Positions 9,979-18,303 of a stretch of 64,000 bases of DNA are shown piece by piece. The stretch lies in contig CP119315.1 of NCBI GenBank assembly GCA_029202845.1, positions 3,007,001 to 3,071,000 on the forward strand. Direction: 5' to 3'. Below the pieces are notes generated by a model that worked only from the letters and a program-made list of their open reading frames with translations, did not search any database and was not told the origin of the DNA. Within the stretch, counting starts at the first letter, position 1. Every line of letters begins with the position of its first letter. This DNA is from Candidatus Sphingomonas colombiensis. GTDB taxonomy: Bacteria; Pseudomonadota; Alphaproteobacteria; Sphingomonadales; Sphingomonadaceae. Made by a program: the position numbers and the translations under genes.

Positions 9979-12033
9979 ATGAGACCAGATATCCTCAATC
10001 CGCTGTTCGCAGAGATCACCGCGCTGAAGGGCGTGGGGGCGGCGTTGGCCAAGCCGCTCGACCGGCTGGGGATCGCGCGCGTGGTGGATCTGCTGTTCCA
10101 CCTGCCGACCGGATGGGTCGATCGCCTGCCGCGCGAGACGCTGGACGCCAGCGATGCGGGGCGGACGATCGCGATCACGCTGGTGCCGCGCGATATCCGC
10201 AGCACCGGCAGCGCGCGTGCGCCGACGCGGGTCCATGCCACCGATGCGGCGGGCAATCCGGTGAGCCTGGTTTATTTCGGTGGATCCTCGGGCTGGGTGC
10301 GCAAGCTCTACACGATCGGCGAATCGGTGCGCATCTCCGGCAAGCTCGAAAGTTACGGGCAGGAGCTTCAGATCATCCACCCCGATATCGAGGGCGATGA
10401 GGGGTTTCGCGAGCGCGAGCCGATCTATCCGCTGTCGGAAGGGATCACCTCGCGCCGCCTCGCCGGACTGATCGAGCAGGCGCTGGCCCGCGCACCAGAT
10501 CTGTCCGAGTGGATCGAGCCGGGGCTGAAGGCGAAGCGCGACTGGCCGGGCTGGCGCGAGGCAATCACCCGCATCCACACCGATCCGGCCGATCAGCTGG
10601 CGCGGACGCGGCTCGCTTATGACGAAGTGTTCGCCAACCAGCTCGCGCTGATGCTGGTCCGCGCGGACAGCCGCAAACGGCGCGGCCGCGCGCTCGCCGG
10701 CGACGGACGGCTGCGGGACATGCTCAAGCTGCCCTATGCGCTAACTGGCGCGCAGGCGCGGACGGTGCGGGAGATCGAGGGCGATCTCGCGCAGGAGGCG
10801 CCGATGCTGCGGCTGCTGCAAGGCGATGTCGGCTCGGGCAAGACGCTGGTTGCCGCGCATGGCGCTATGCTGATCGCGGTCGAAGCTGGTGCGCAGGGCG
10901 CGATGCTCGCGCCGACCGAAATCCTCGCCCGACAGCATTATGAGACGTTGCGGCGTACGCTCGCCGGGCTGCCGATCGAGATTGCGGTGCTCACCGGGCG
11001 CGACAAGGGGCGAGCGCGGGAGGCGACACTGATGGGGCTCGCGGACGGCTCGATCCATATCCTCGTCGGCACCCATGCGATCTTTCAGGAGGCGGTCGGC
11101 TATCGCGATCTCGGGCTCGTGGTGGTCGACGAGCAGCATCGCTTCGGCGTCGCCGAGCGCATGGCGCTGGCCGCGAAGGGGCGCACCACGCCGCACCTGC
11201 TCGCGATGACCGCCACGCCGATCCCGCGCACGCTCACCCTCGCGCAGCATGGCGAGATGGACCAGAGCCGGCTCGACGAGATGCCGCCGGGCCGCGAGCC
11301 GGTCGAAACGCGGGTGATCAGCGAGGAGCGGCTGGACGAGGTGGTCGAAGCGCTCGGCCGCCATCTGGCTGAGGGCAAGCAGGCCTATTGGGTCTGCCCG
11401 CTGGTTGAAGAGAGCGAGAAAAGCGATCTCGCCGCCGCCGAGGCGCGGGCGGCCGCGTTGGCCAGCCGTTTCGGGGATCGCGTCGGGCTCGTTCACGGTC
11501 GCATGAAAGGCGCGGAGAAGGATGCGGTGATGAGCGCATTCGCCGCCGGGCAGCATGGCGTGCTGGTTGCGACGACGGTGATCGAGGTCGGTGTCGACGT
11601 GCCTAATGCCACGCTGATCGTGATCGAACACGCCGACCGCTTCGGGCTGGCGCAACTCCATCAGTTACGCGGGCGCGTCGGGCGCGGTGGGGGGCATTCG
11701 GTGTGTCTGCTGTTGCGCGGGAATGCCTTGTCCGAAACCTCGCGTGCGCGGCTCGCTTTGATGCGCGAGACCAATGATGGTTTCCGTATCGCGGAGGAGG
11801 ATCTCCGGCTGCGTGGCGCGGGCGAACTGCTCGGCACACGGCAATCGGGGGAGGCGATGTTCCGGCTCGCGACGAGCGATTTGCTCGGGGAATTGCTCCC
11901 GCCTGCCACCGATGACGCGCGATTGCTGATCGATCGTGACGGCGGGCTGGCGGCGGATCGCGGGCAGGCCGCCCGCACCGCGCTCTATCTGTTCGAGCGC
12001 GATGCGGGCGTGGCGCTGCTGCGTTCAGGATGA
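9979..12033 (+). CDS. recG: ATP-dependent DNA helicase RecG
   Basis: Branch-migrating helicase that remodels stalled forks and recombination intermediates. The start at 9979 (MRPDILNPLF) gives 684 residues, typical of the family; earlier in-frame starts exist at 9964 and 9895. The N-terminal wedge/OB domain comes first (about 60-160), then the motor: Walker A GDVGSGKT, DEQHRFG box, TATPIPRTL and QLRGRVGRG. The C-terminal segment RIAEEDLRLRGAGELLGTRQ is also characteristic. Divergent from sdhE and convergent with the symporter gene. Confidence 0.95.
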   Translation: MRPDILNPLFAEITALKGVGAALAKPLDRLGIARVVDLLFHLPTGWVDRLPRETLDASDAGRTIAITLVPRDIRSTGSARAPTRVHATDAAGNPVSLVYFGGSSGWVRKLYTIGESVRISGKLESYGQELQIIHPDIEGDEGFREREPIYPLSEGITSRRLAGLIEQALARAPDLSEWIEPGLKAKRDWPGWREAITRIHTDPADQLARTRLAYDEVFANQLALMLVRADSRKRRGRALAGDGRLRDMLKLPYALTGAQARTVREIEGDLAQEAPMLRLLQGDVGSGKTLVAAHGAMLIAVEAGAQGAMLAPTEILARQHYETLRRTLAGLPIEIAVLTGRDKGRAREATLMGLADGSIHILVGTHAIFQEAVGYRDLGLVVVDEQHRFGVAERMALAAKGRTTPHLLAMTATPIPRTLTLAQHGEMDQSRLDEMPPGREPVETRVISEERLDEVVEALGRHLAEGKQAYWVCPLVEESEKSDLAAAEARAAALASRFGDRVGLVHGRMKGAEKDAVMSAFAAGQHGVLVATTVIEVGVDVPNATLIVIEHADRFGLAQLHQLRGRVGRGGGHSVCLLLRGNALSETSRARLALMRETNDGFRIAEEDLRLRGAGELLGTRQSGEAMFRLATSDLLGELLPPATDDARLLIDRDGGLAADRGQAARTALYLFERDAGVALLRSG

Positions 12034-12038
12034 GGTTC

Positions 12039-12065
12039 GGCCGCTTCCCGATGGGGGAAACGGCC
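12039..12065. terminator. Imperfect hairpin between convergent genes
   Basis: GGCCG (12039-12043) pairs with CGGCC (12061-12065), with TTCCC/GGGAA continuing the stem after one mismatch and a short GATGG loop. It lies in the 38-bp gap between recG and the convergent symporter gene, so it may end transcription from both sides. No T-run follows. Confidence 0.45.
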
Positions 12066-12071
12066 ATATTC

Positions 12072-13394
12072 TCAAAGCCCGCGGAAGCTATCCACGTCGC
12101 GAGCCGGTCCACCGCCAGATGGCGCGTGAAGTGGTTCGATGTCGATCGGCTGCGGCGGATCGAAACCGCCCTCCCATTTCGCCACGACCGCGCTGGCCAC
12201 GGCGTTGCCGATCACGTTGGTCGCGGTGCGCCCCATGTCGAGGAAGTGATCCACCGCGAGGATCAGCAGCAGCCCGGCCTCCGGGATATTGAACATCGGC
12301 AGTGTCGCGGCGATCACGACAAGGCTGGCGCGCGGCACGCCGGCGATGCCCTTCGATGTCACCATCAGCACCAGCAGCATTGTGATCTGCGTCTCGATCG
12401 GCAGGTGGATGCCATAGGCCTGTGCGATGAACATCGCCGCGAACCCCATGTAGATCATCGATCCGTCGAGGTTGAACGAATAGCCCAGCGGCAGCACGAA
12501 GCTTGCGACGCGCGGCGGAACGCCGAAGCGGTCGAGTGCTTCCAGCATACGTGGATAGGCTGCTTCGGAAGAGGCGGTGGAGAAGGCGACGAGCAACGGC
12601 TCGCGCACGTAACGGACCAGATCAGTGATGCGTCGCCCGATAAACAGGAAACCGATGCCGATCAGGATGGCCCATAGGACGAACAGCGAGAGATAGAAGG
12701 TGCCCATGAAATAGGCGAGCTGGCCGATCACCTTCGGTCCGCGCTCGGTCAGCGTACCGGCGACGGCGGCGAACACCGCGAACGGCGCGAAACGCATCAC
12801 ATAATCGGTGATCTGCAACATCACGTGGACGAGCGCATCGATCGCGCGGACCAGCGGCGCCGCTTTCTCACCCACCGCCGTGATCGCGACGCCGACGAAG
12901 ACCGAGAAGATCACGATCTGGAGAATCTCGTTCTTCGCCATCGCGTCGACCATCGAGGTCGGGAAGATATGGGCGATGAAATCCTTCAGATTGAAGGCGG
13001 CGGTTTCAACTCCGCTTCCGGCCGTGGTGGCGGGCAACGCCAGGTGAACGCCGACGCCGGGCTGGAAAATGTTGACCAGCACCAGACCGAGGCCAAGCGA
13101 CAGAAAGCTTGCGCCGATGAACCAGCCGAGGCTGCGTGCCCCGATCCGGCCGAGCGCCGCGGTATCCCCCATCTGCGCGATGCCGGAGACAAGCGTCGCG
13201 AAAACCAACGGGGCGATGATCATCTTGATCAAGCGCAGGAATACGGTGGTTACGATCGAAAAGTAGCCGGCGAGCGTGTCTAGCCGCGCCTGCGATGCGG
13301 CGCTGCCGTCTCCGATCGATGTGTTGAGTGCCAGCCCGCAGACGAGGCCCAGCACCAGCGCGATCAAGATATAGGTGGTTAGCCTCTTGCCCAT
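12072..13394 (-). CDS. Dicarboxylate/amino acid:cation symporter (DAACS family)
   Basis: Inner-membrane Na+- or H+-coupled symporter for C4-dicarboxylates or acidic amino acids (GltP/DctA type). The start at 13394 (MGKRLTTYILIALVLG) gives 440 residues; the open frame continues upstream but without family sequence. Multiple hydrophobic segments and the conserved ASSEAAYP hairpin region and NLDGS motif (SFNLDGSMIYMG) are visible. Substrate cannot be told from sequence alone. It is divergent from the M24 peptidase gene with a 76-bp gap, so both promoters lie in that gap. Confidence 0.9.
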   Translation of the reverse strand: MGKRLTTYILIALVLGLVCGLALNTSIGDGSAASQARLDTLAGYFSIVTTVFLRLIKMIIAPLVFATLVSGIAQMGDTAALGRIGARSLGWFIGASFLSLGLGLVLVNIFQPGVGVHLALPATTAGSGVETAAFNLKDFIAHIFPTSMVDAMAKNEILQIVIFSVFVGVAITAVGEKAAPLVRAIDALVHVMLQITDYVMRFAPFAVFAAVAGTLTERGPKVIGQLAYFMGTFYLSLFVLWAILIGIGFLFIGRRITDLVRYVREPLLVAFSTASSEAAYPRMLEALDRFGVPPRVASFVLPLGYSFNLDGSMIYMGFAAMFIAQAYGIHLPIETQITMLLVLMVTSKGIAGVPRASLVVIAATLPMFNIPEAGLLLILAVDHFLDMGRTATNVIGNAVASAVVAKWEGGFDPPQPIDIEPLHAPSGGGPARDVDSFRGL

Positions 13395-13470
13395 GGATAC
13401 TCCCGGAAAAAATCGGCTGGAGGCAAAGGGGATTGCGACAGCGCGGTCAAGCACCGTATCGTTTTCGCTT

Positions 13471-14736
13471 ATGATGATCGACCGCTTTATGCCGACGCGA
13501 CGGGGCCTGTTGGGTGCTGCTGCGCTGTTGCCGCTCGTCAATCTGGGGGAAGCGGTCCGGGCCGCCGAACCAGATCTGGCCGTGCTCAAGGACATCACGA
13601 CCGATGTGAAAGCGATCGACGCGCCTGAACGCACCGCGCGACTGGCGCGGGCGCAGGCGTTGATGCGCGATCACGGCATTGGCGCGATCTTGATCGAGCC
13701 GGGATCGAGCATGATCTATTTCACCGGTGTCGCCTGGCGGCGCAGCGAGCGGCTCACCGCCGCGATCATCCCCGTTGAGGGCGAGCCTTGCATCGTCACC
13801 CCGTTCTTCGAGGAACCTTCGGTGCGCGAAACGCTCGCCGTCCCCGCAGAGGTGCGCGTATGGCAGGAGGATCAAAATCCGCTCGCCGTGGTCGCGGGCT
13901 TCCTGCGCGATCGCAAGCTCGGTGGCCGGCCGGTGGGGATCGAGGAAACGGCGCGCTTCTTCGCCTTCGATGGCCTTGCGCGTGCATTGCCCGAAGCAAA
14001 GCTAATCTCCGCCAATCCGATCGTGCGGGGTTGTCGCATGATCAAGAGACCGGCGGAACTCGCGCTGATGCAGGCGGCAACCGATGTGACGATCGCAGCC
14101 TATCGCTGGCTCCATCCACGCGTCGAAAAGGGCATGACCGGCGCGGAGATTGGGGCATTGATGACAGCCGCGACCCGACGGCTGGGCGGCGATGTGGAAT
14201 TCTCTATGGCCCTGATCGGGGAAGCCTCCGCCTATCCGCACGGCAGCCGCGAGGTGCATCGCGTGGCGGATGGGCAGGTCGTGCTCATGGATTGTGGTTG
14301 CACGGTGCAGGGGTATCAGTCGGATATCTCGCGGAGCTGGGTGCACGGAACGGCGAATGCGGCGCAGCGCAAATTATGGGCTCAGGTGGCGGACGGGCAG
14401 CGTATCGCGCTGGCGGCGGCGAAGATCGGCGCGCCAGCCGGATCGGTCGATGATGCGGTGCGCGCTGCTTATACCAAATGGGGCTATGGTCCCGGTTACG
14501 AGCTTCCGGGCCTGTCGCACCGCACTGGGCATGGCATTGGGATGGACGGGCACGAGCCGGTCAACCTCGTCCATGGCGAGGCGATGCCGCTCGCGGCCGG
14601 TATGTGTTTTTCCAATGAGCCGGGCATCTACATTCCGGGCCAATATGGTGTGCGGCTGGAGGATTGTTTCCACATGACGGCCGATGGCCCGCGCTGGTTC
14701 AGCACGCCGCCGACGTCGATCGATGCTCCGGTTTGA
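13471..14736 (+). CDS. M24 family Xaa-Pro aminopeptidase-like metallopeptidase, Tat-type signal
   Basis: Predicted dinuclear-metal peptidase that removes N-terminal residues next to proline. The start region has a twin-arginine-like signal (PTRRGLLGAAALLPLV), so export in a folded, metal-loaded form is likely. ATGs at 13471, 13474 and 13489 are all possible starts. The creatinase-like N domain covers about residues 50-190. The metal-binding residues are visible as the two Asp of MDCGCTVQGYQSDISRS, His of GHGIGMDGHE, Glu of NEPGIYI and Glu of VRLEDC. The divergent symporter may act in uptake of amino acids, which is inference. Confidence 0.88.
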   Translation: MMIDRFMPTRRGLLGAAALLPLVNLGEAVRAAEPDLAVLKDITTDVKAIDAPERTARLARAQALMRDHGIGAILIEPGSSMIYFTGVAWRRSERLTAAIIPVEGEPCIVTPFFEEPSVRETLAVPAEVRVWQEDQNPLAVVAGFLRDRKLGGRPVGIEETARFFAFDGLARALPEAKLISANPIVRGCRMIKRPAELALMQAATDVTIAAYRWLHPRVEKGMTGAEIGALMTAATRRLGGDVEFSMALIGEASAYPHGSREVHRVADGQVVLMDCGCTVQGYQSDISRSWVHGTANAAQRKLWAQVADGQRIALAAAKIGAPAGSVDDAVRAAYTKWGYGPGYELPGLSHRTGHGIGMDGHEPVNLVHGEAMPLAAGMCFSNEPGIYIPGQYGVRLEDCFHMTADGPRWFSTPPTSIDAPV

Positions 14737-14782
14737 GGCAAGGCCATTGCCAAGTGGCTGATGTTCCGATTATGTTCCGGCG

Positions 14783-16159
14783 ATGATAGAAACTGCCGTC
14801 ATCGCTCTTGTCGCCGTTGTCGTTGGGCTCGCGCTTGGCTGGTTTATTGCGCGGCGTGACGTCGCGGGCTTGCGGGCAGAGCGCGATCAGCGCGCAGACG
14901 AATTCAGGAAGGCAATTGTCGATCTCGCCGCCGCGACGGAGCGTGCGAAGGCGGCAGATGGTTTGCGCAGCGAACTCGACGCAATCCGGGATGAGCGTGA
15001 CAATGCTCGCACAGAGCTTGCCCGCCGCGAAACCGAGGCGGAGGCGTTCGAGGCGCGCCTCACCGAATTCAAGGAAGCGAAGGACGATATGGCCGGGCGC
15101 TTCCGAGAGGTCGCCGGCAATCTGCTCGGTGAGGCGCAGAAGGCTTTTTTGGAGCGCGCCGACGAGCGCTTCCGTCAGTCGGAGGAAAGTGCGGGGCAGG
15201 GGCTGAAGGCGCTGCTCCAGCCGGTCACCGAGCGACTTCAGCGATACGAAGAAGGCGTCGCCAAGGTAGAGGCAGAACGGCGCGATGCGTTCGGCTCGCT
15301 CCATGGCCAGATCGAGGCAATGCGCATCGGGCAGGAATCGGTTCGAGCGGAGGCGCAGAAACTGGTCAACGCGCTGCGCGCCGCACCCAAAGCGCGCGGA
15401 CGCTGGGGTGAGCAGCAGTTGCGTAACGTACTCGAAACCTGCGGGCTGGCCGAACATACCGATTTCGCGATGGAGGTCAGTGTCACCGGCGATGACGGCG
15501 AAAGGTTGCGTCCCGATGCCGTGGTGCGCGTGCCGGGAGGCAAATCGCTGGTGATCGACGCCAAAGTGTCACTCAATTCCTATCAGGACGCGTTTGCTGC
15601 GGTTGACGAGAAGGAGCGTCAGCTTGGGTTGACCGCGCACGCCCATGCGATGCGGGCCCACGTCAACACTCTGGGCGCCAAGGCTTATTGGAGCCAGTTC
15701 CCCGACGCGCCCGACTATGTGATCATGTTCGTACCGGGCGAACATTTTCTCTCCGCCGCGCTGGAGCACGATTCGACCTTGTGGGACGCGGCGTTCGACA
15801 AACGTGTTCTGCTTGCGACGCCGACCAATCTGATAGCGATCGCGCGCACCGTCTCGGCTGTGTGGCGGCAGGAGCGCCTGGCGACCGAGGCGCGACAGAT
15901 CGGCGCGCTGGGCAAGGAATTATATGATCGGCTCGCCAAGGCGGTCGGCGATCTGCGCGTGGTGGGCAGCGGGCTCAACACTGCGGTCAAAAACTACAAC
16001 ACCTTCGTCAACAGCTTTGAAACGCGAGCACTCGTAAGTGCGCGCAAGCTGCGGGATTTGAATATCGAGCCCGGCGCGCGCGAGATCGAATCGATCTCGC
16101 CGGTGGAATTGCTCGCGGGTCATGCAGAGAGCGAAGCGGATAAGCTGACCGCGGAATAG
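14783..16159 (+). CDS. rmuC: DNA recombination protein RmuC homolog
   Basis: RmuC-family protein with a predicted nuclease-like fold, known in E. coli for limiting inversions at short inverted repeats. The 458 residues start with one membrane helix (AVIALVAVVVGLALGWFIA), followed by a long charged coiled coil (about residues 30-190). The conserved RmuC domain follows, with RGRWGEQQLRNVLE and DAKVSLNSYQDAF; these contain the conserved acidic and Lys residues of the family. It stands alone between the M24 peptidase gene and a convergent unknown gene. Confidence 0.93.
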   Translation: MIETAVIALVAVVVGLALGWFIARRDVAGLRAERDQRADEFRKAIVDLAAATERAKAADGLRSELDAIRDERDNARTELARRETEAEAFEARLTEFKEAKDDMAGRFREVAGNLLGEAQKAFLERADERFRQSEESAGQGLKALLQPVTERLQRYEEGVAKVEAERRDAFGSLHGQIEAMRIGQESVRAEAQKLVNALRAAPKARGRWGEQQLRNVLETCGLAEHTDFAMEVSVTGDDGERLRPDAVVRVPGGKSLVIDAKVSLNSYQDAFAAVDEKERQLGLTAHAHAMRAHVNTLGAKAYWSQFPDAPDYVIMFVPGEHFLSAALEHDSTLWDAAFDKRVLLATPTNLIAIARTVSAVWRQERLATEARQIGALGKELYDRLAKAVGDLRVVGSGLNTAVKNYNTFVNSFETRALVSARKLRDLNIEPGAREIESISPVELLAGHAESEADKLTAE

Positions 16160-16180
16160 CTCTTTTGATCCGAGGCGGGC

Positions 16181-16213
16181 CGCCGCACTTGGTTATCAGG
16201 CGACGGCGTTTTT
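16181..16213 (+). terminator. Weak stem followed by T5 after rmuC
   Basis: A 5-bp stem (CGCCG / CGGCG) with an 18-nt loop is followed by TTTTT on the plus strand, just past rmuC. The short stem makes this a weak candidate. Confidence 0.3.
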
Positions 16214-16269
16214 CAGTGCGAGAAGCGATACCTGTCGCTGGCTTTTCGCAATTTGTCGTTGTCGGCGGA

Positions 16270-16932
16270 TCAGCTCCCCCGTCGCGCCGAGGCGCGGGCG
16301 TCAAGGAGTTGCCACAACCCCCGATGCTGGGCGAGCAACTGCTGCACACCGAAGGTAACGGCGCGCCGAGTCGCGCTGCCGCCGCCAAGATCATCGAGCA
16401 TGGCGATTGTCTGGCGGTCGGTTGGTAATGGGCTCCGCTCCGGGAAAATACCGACACGCTCGCCGGCGATGACGAGTACGCGGCGGATCGAGGTCCATTC
16501 GAGCAGGAACGCCGCCGTCGCGCCAACCGCGCAGCCGACACGATCGGATTCAGCCAACATCGTCAGCGCGTGACGCTGCGAGACGATCGCTGCTTCCGAT
16601 TGTGCCTGACCCGGCGTGGAGGGCAACGGGCCGACCGCAGCGGTCAGCGTTGCGAGCAAATTACGTTCAGCGTCGAAAGCCAGTGCGGCCGCAGACAACC
16701 ATTCCCGCACAGCACCCGATGAACCCGGGGCGGTACCCGCCTGATCAATGATACTCGGCGCCATCCCGTGCAGGGCACACAGTGCATGCACCGCATCGGC
16801 CAGATCACGCAGGGGTGTCGCCGGATAGGCGAGCGCGACCGGCCAGCTCGCGTTGCCGGTCCCATCCGCATCGACCAATACGGCGATGGATTCACCCAGA
16901 AGGGCAGGGGCGGAAGTTGAAACTATTTGCAC
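16270..16932 (-). CDS. Conserved sphingomonad protein of unknown function (DUF6975-like)
   Basis: A 220-residue protein I cannot assign a function. It is rich in Ala and Leu, has no clear signal peptide and no catalytic motif. The hydrophobic patch AVGATAAFLLEWTSIRRVL may be a buried helix rather than a membrane segment. From memory it resembles the family called DUF6975 in sphingomonads; I have not verified this. Its stop faces rmuC, and the Phd-like/PAS gene lies upstream on the same strand, 91 bp away. Confidence 0.6.
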   Translation of the reverse strand: MQIVSTSAPALLGESIAVLVDADGTGNASWPVALAYPATPLRDLADAVHALCALHGMAPSIIDQAGTAPGSSGAVREWLSAAALAFDAERNLLATLTAAVGPLPSTPGQAQSEAAIVSQRHALTMLAESDRVGCAVGATAAFLLEWTSIRRVLVIAGERVGIFPERSPLPTDRQTIAMLDDLGGGSATRRAVTFGVQQLLAQHRGLWQLLDARASARRGS

Positions 16933-17023
16933 GATGGTCCCTTGTACAGCACGCCTCGCCGCGACTTATCGTGCGAGATGGTGATCAAGCGGTCCTTCTA
17001 GCGTGCCGACGTAAAGACAGAGT

Positions 17024-17911
17024 TTATGCGACGGCGCGAACGATCGTGATCGCCAACTCCTCGATTCTCCCAGCGATCGTGACAGCCCCGACGCCGATCG
17101 CCACCGGCATCGGGGCCGCGCCATGGATCAGGCATTCCGCTGTCACGCTCCGCGCGATGCCGTCGGTCGCGACGGCATCGAGTGCGTGGCCGGCCTGAAC
17201 CCGACTGCCCACGGTAAGCAAAGAGGCGAAGCGGGCGGTCGCCAGCGCTTCAGCCGCGATGCCGGTCAGCGCCGCCAGATCCGGGGAAGGCGCGACCACA
17301 TAACCGCGCAGATTTATTCTGACATTGATCGCGCCGGATGCGGCGCCTGCTTCGGACATCGCCAGCAATTGTGCGCGGATAGCGGCAAGCGCCTGCTCGG
17401 TCGTGACATCGACCGCGCGCAACAGGCAACCAGTCGGAAACGGCGTGAGATCGCAACGCAGGCGCCGTGAGAGGAAGGTCTCGGGCACAATCTCGATCGA
17501 CTCGGCGATCCCGCTGGCGATTACCCGTGCAATCGCGTCATCAAGCATTGCGCCGCCGGACGAGGCGATTTCTCCTGGACGAGAACTGCTCCGCATCACT
17601 GCGCCGTACCGAGCGCGCGCCGCGCTGCTAGCCAGCGCCACACGCCCCTCTCGATCGAGGATCATCGCGATTGTGCCATCAGCGTCGAGCAATGTGGCGA
17701 GCGCGTTGTTATCGGCGGGCGCGACCGAAAGGGGTGCGCATAAAGCTTCCATCACGTCGATAGAGGTCAGCGCATAGCGTGGTCGGCCGCGGTGGAGGAT
17801 ATAGACCGGCGCTCGGGCCGCGCGTTCCTGCCACAATCCGAAATGGCGGACGAGTTGCGACGCGGTGACGCATTGCTGATCACCAGGGCGGATCGATGGG
17901 GTGTCGTTCAT
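17024..17911 (-). CDS. PAS-like protein with an N-terminal Phd/YefM-like domain, putative regulator
   Basis: The start at 17911 (MNDTPSIRPGDQQ) gives 295 residues. Residues about 15-60 (VTASQLVRHFGLWQERA, then PVYILHRGRPRYALTSIDVM) look like the N-terminal half of a Phd/YefM antitoxin, the part that dimerises and binds palindromic DNA. The rest contains PAS-like segments (IAMILDREGRVALASSAAR; another about residues 210-290) without a kinase, GGDEF or other output domain. No toxin gene is adjacent. It may be a transcriptional regulator in which PAS modules replace the toxin-binding tail; this is inference. The upstream gap with dyad symmetries separates it from the divergent adhesin gene. Confidence 0.65.
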   Translation of the reverse strand: MNDTPSIRPGDQQCVTASQLVRHFGLWQERAARAPVYILHRGRPRYALTSIDVMEALCAPLSVAPADNNALATLLDADGTIAMILDREGRVALASSAARARYGAVMRSSSRPGEIASSGGAMLDDAIARVIASGIAESIEIVPETFLSRRLRCDLTPFPTGCLLRAVDVTTEQALAAIRAQLLAMSEAGAASGAINVRINLRGYVVAPSPDLAALTGIAAEALATARFASLLTVGSRVQAGHALDAVATDGIARSVTAECLIHGAAPMPVAIGVGAVTIAGRIEELAITIVRAVA

Positions 17912-17955
17912 CGCACGAATCTGATCGCCGAGCGACGATTCCCGCAATGGGGCGG

Positions 17956-18025
17956 CTCCGTTCCGGATCGGTTGAGATCGGCAAATTGCGGGCATTGTCG
18001 CCGGAACGGAGATGATTTGCGCAAA
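17956..18025. promoter_or_regulatory. Cluster of dyad symmetries in the divergent intergenic region
   Basis: The 392-bp region 17912-18303 has no gene. It holds a perfect 11-bp inverted repeat, CTCCGTTCCGG (17956-17966) and CCGGAACGGAG (18001-18011), with the short palindrome GCAAATTGC (17981-17989) inside and TTTGCGCAAA (18016-18025) just outside. The position upstream of a Phd-like gene and its divergent neighbour fits an operator, but binding is inferred. Confidence 0.45.
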
Positions 18026-18226
18026 CTTCGCCGACCTTATGCCCTTTAGCGGTCGGATCGACGTCCGTGTTTCACGCAGCAATCATGGCAAAAGTCGTCG
18101 ACCATGTCGCAAGCGCTGCGTGGCTAGAAAGAACGGACCGGCGGCGAAACAGTCCACCTTCGTCGCTGGAAGGGGAGCGATTGTGGGCATGGTCCCTCGC
18201 CCGACGCTCTCCGTTTGGTCGCATGA

Positions 18227-18300
18227 CACCTCTTCGGAGGGAGGTGCGGTTTCCCCGGCGGCGTTCTCGTCCATTCGCCGCCGGGACTTTTCGGGAGATC
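18227..18300 (+). promoter_or_regulatory. Structured leader of the adhesin gene (two hairpins)
   Basis: Two hairpins precede the adhesin start. The first pairs CACCTC (18227-18232) with GAGGTG (18241-18246). The second is a perfect 10-bp stem, CCCGGCGGCG (18254-18263) with CGCCGCCGGG (18276-18285), followed by ACTTTTCGGGAG. The second resembles an intrinsic terminator placed just before the ribosome-binding region, so attenuation is possible. Confidence 0.45.
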
Positions 18301-18303
18301 AGG

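Noticed and set aside
17024..17911. Antitoxin of a Phd/Doc-type system
   Set aside because: The Phd-like part is only the N-terminal sixth of a 295-residue protein and no Doc, RelE or other toxin gene overlaps or follows.
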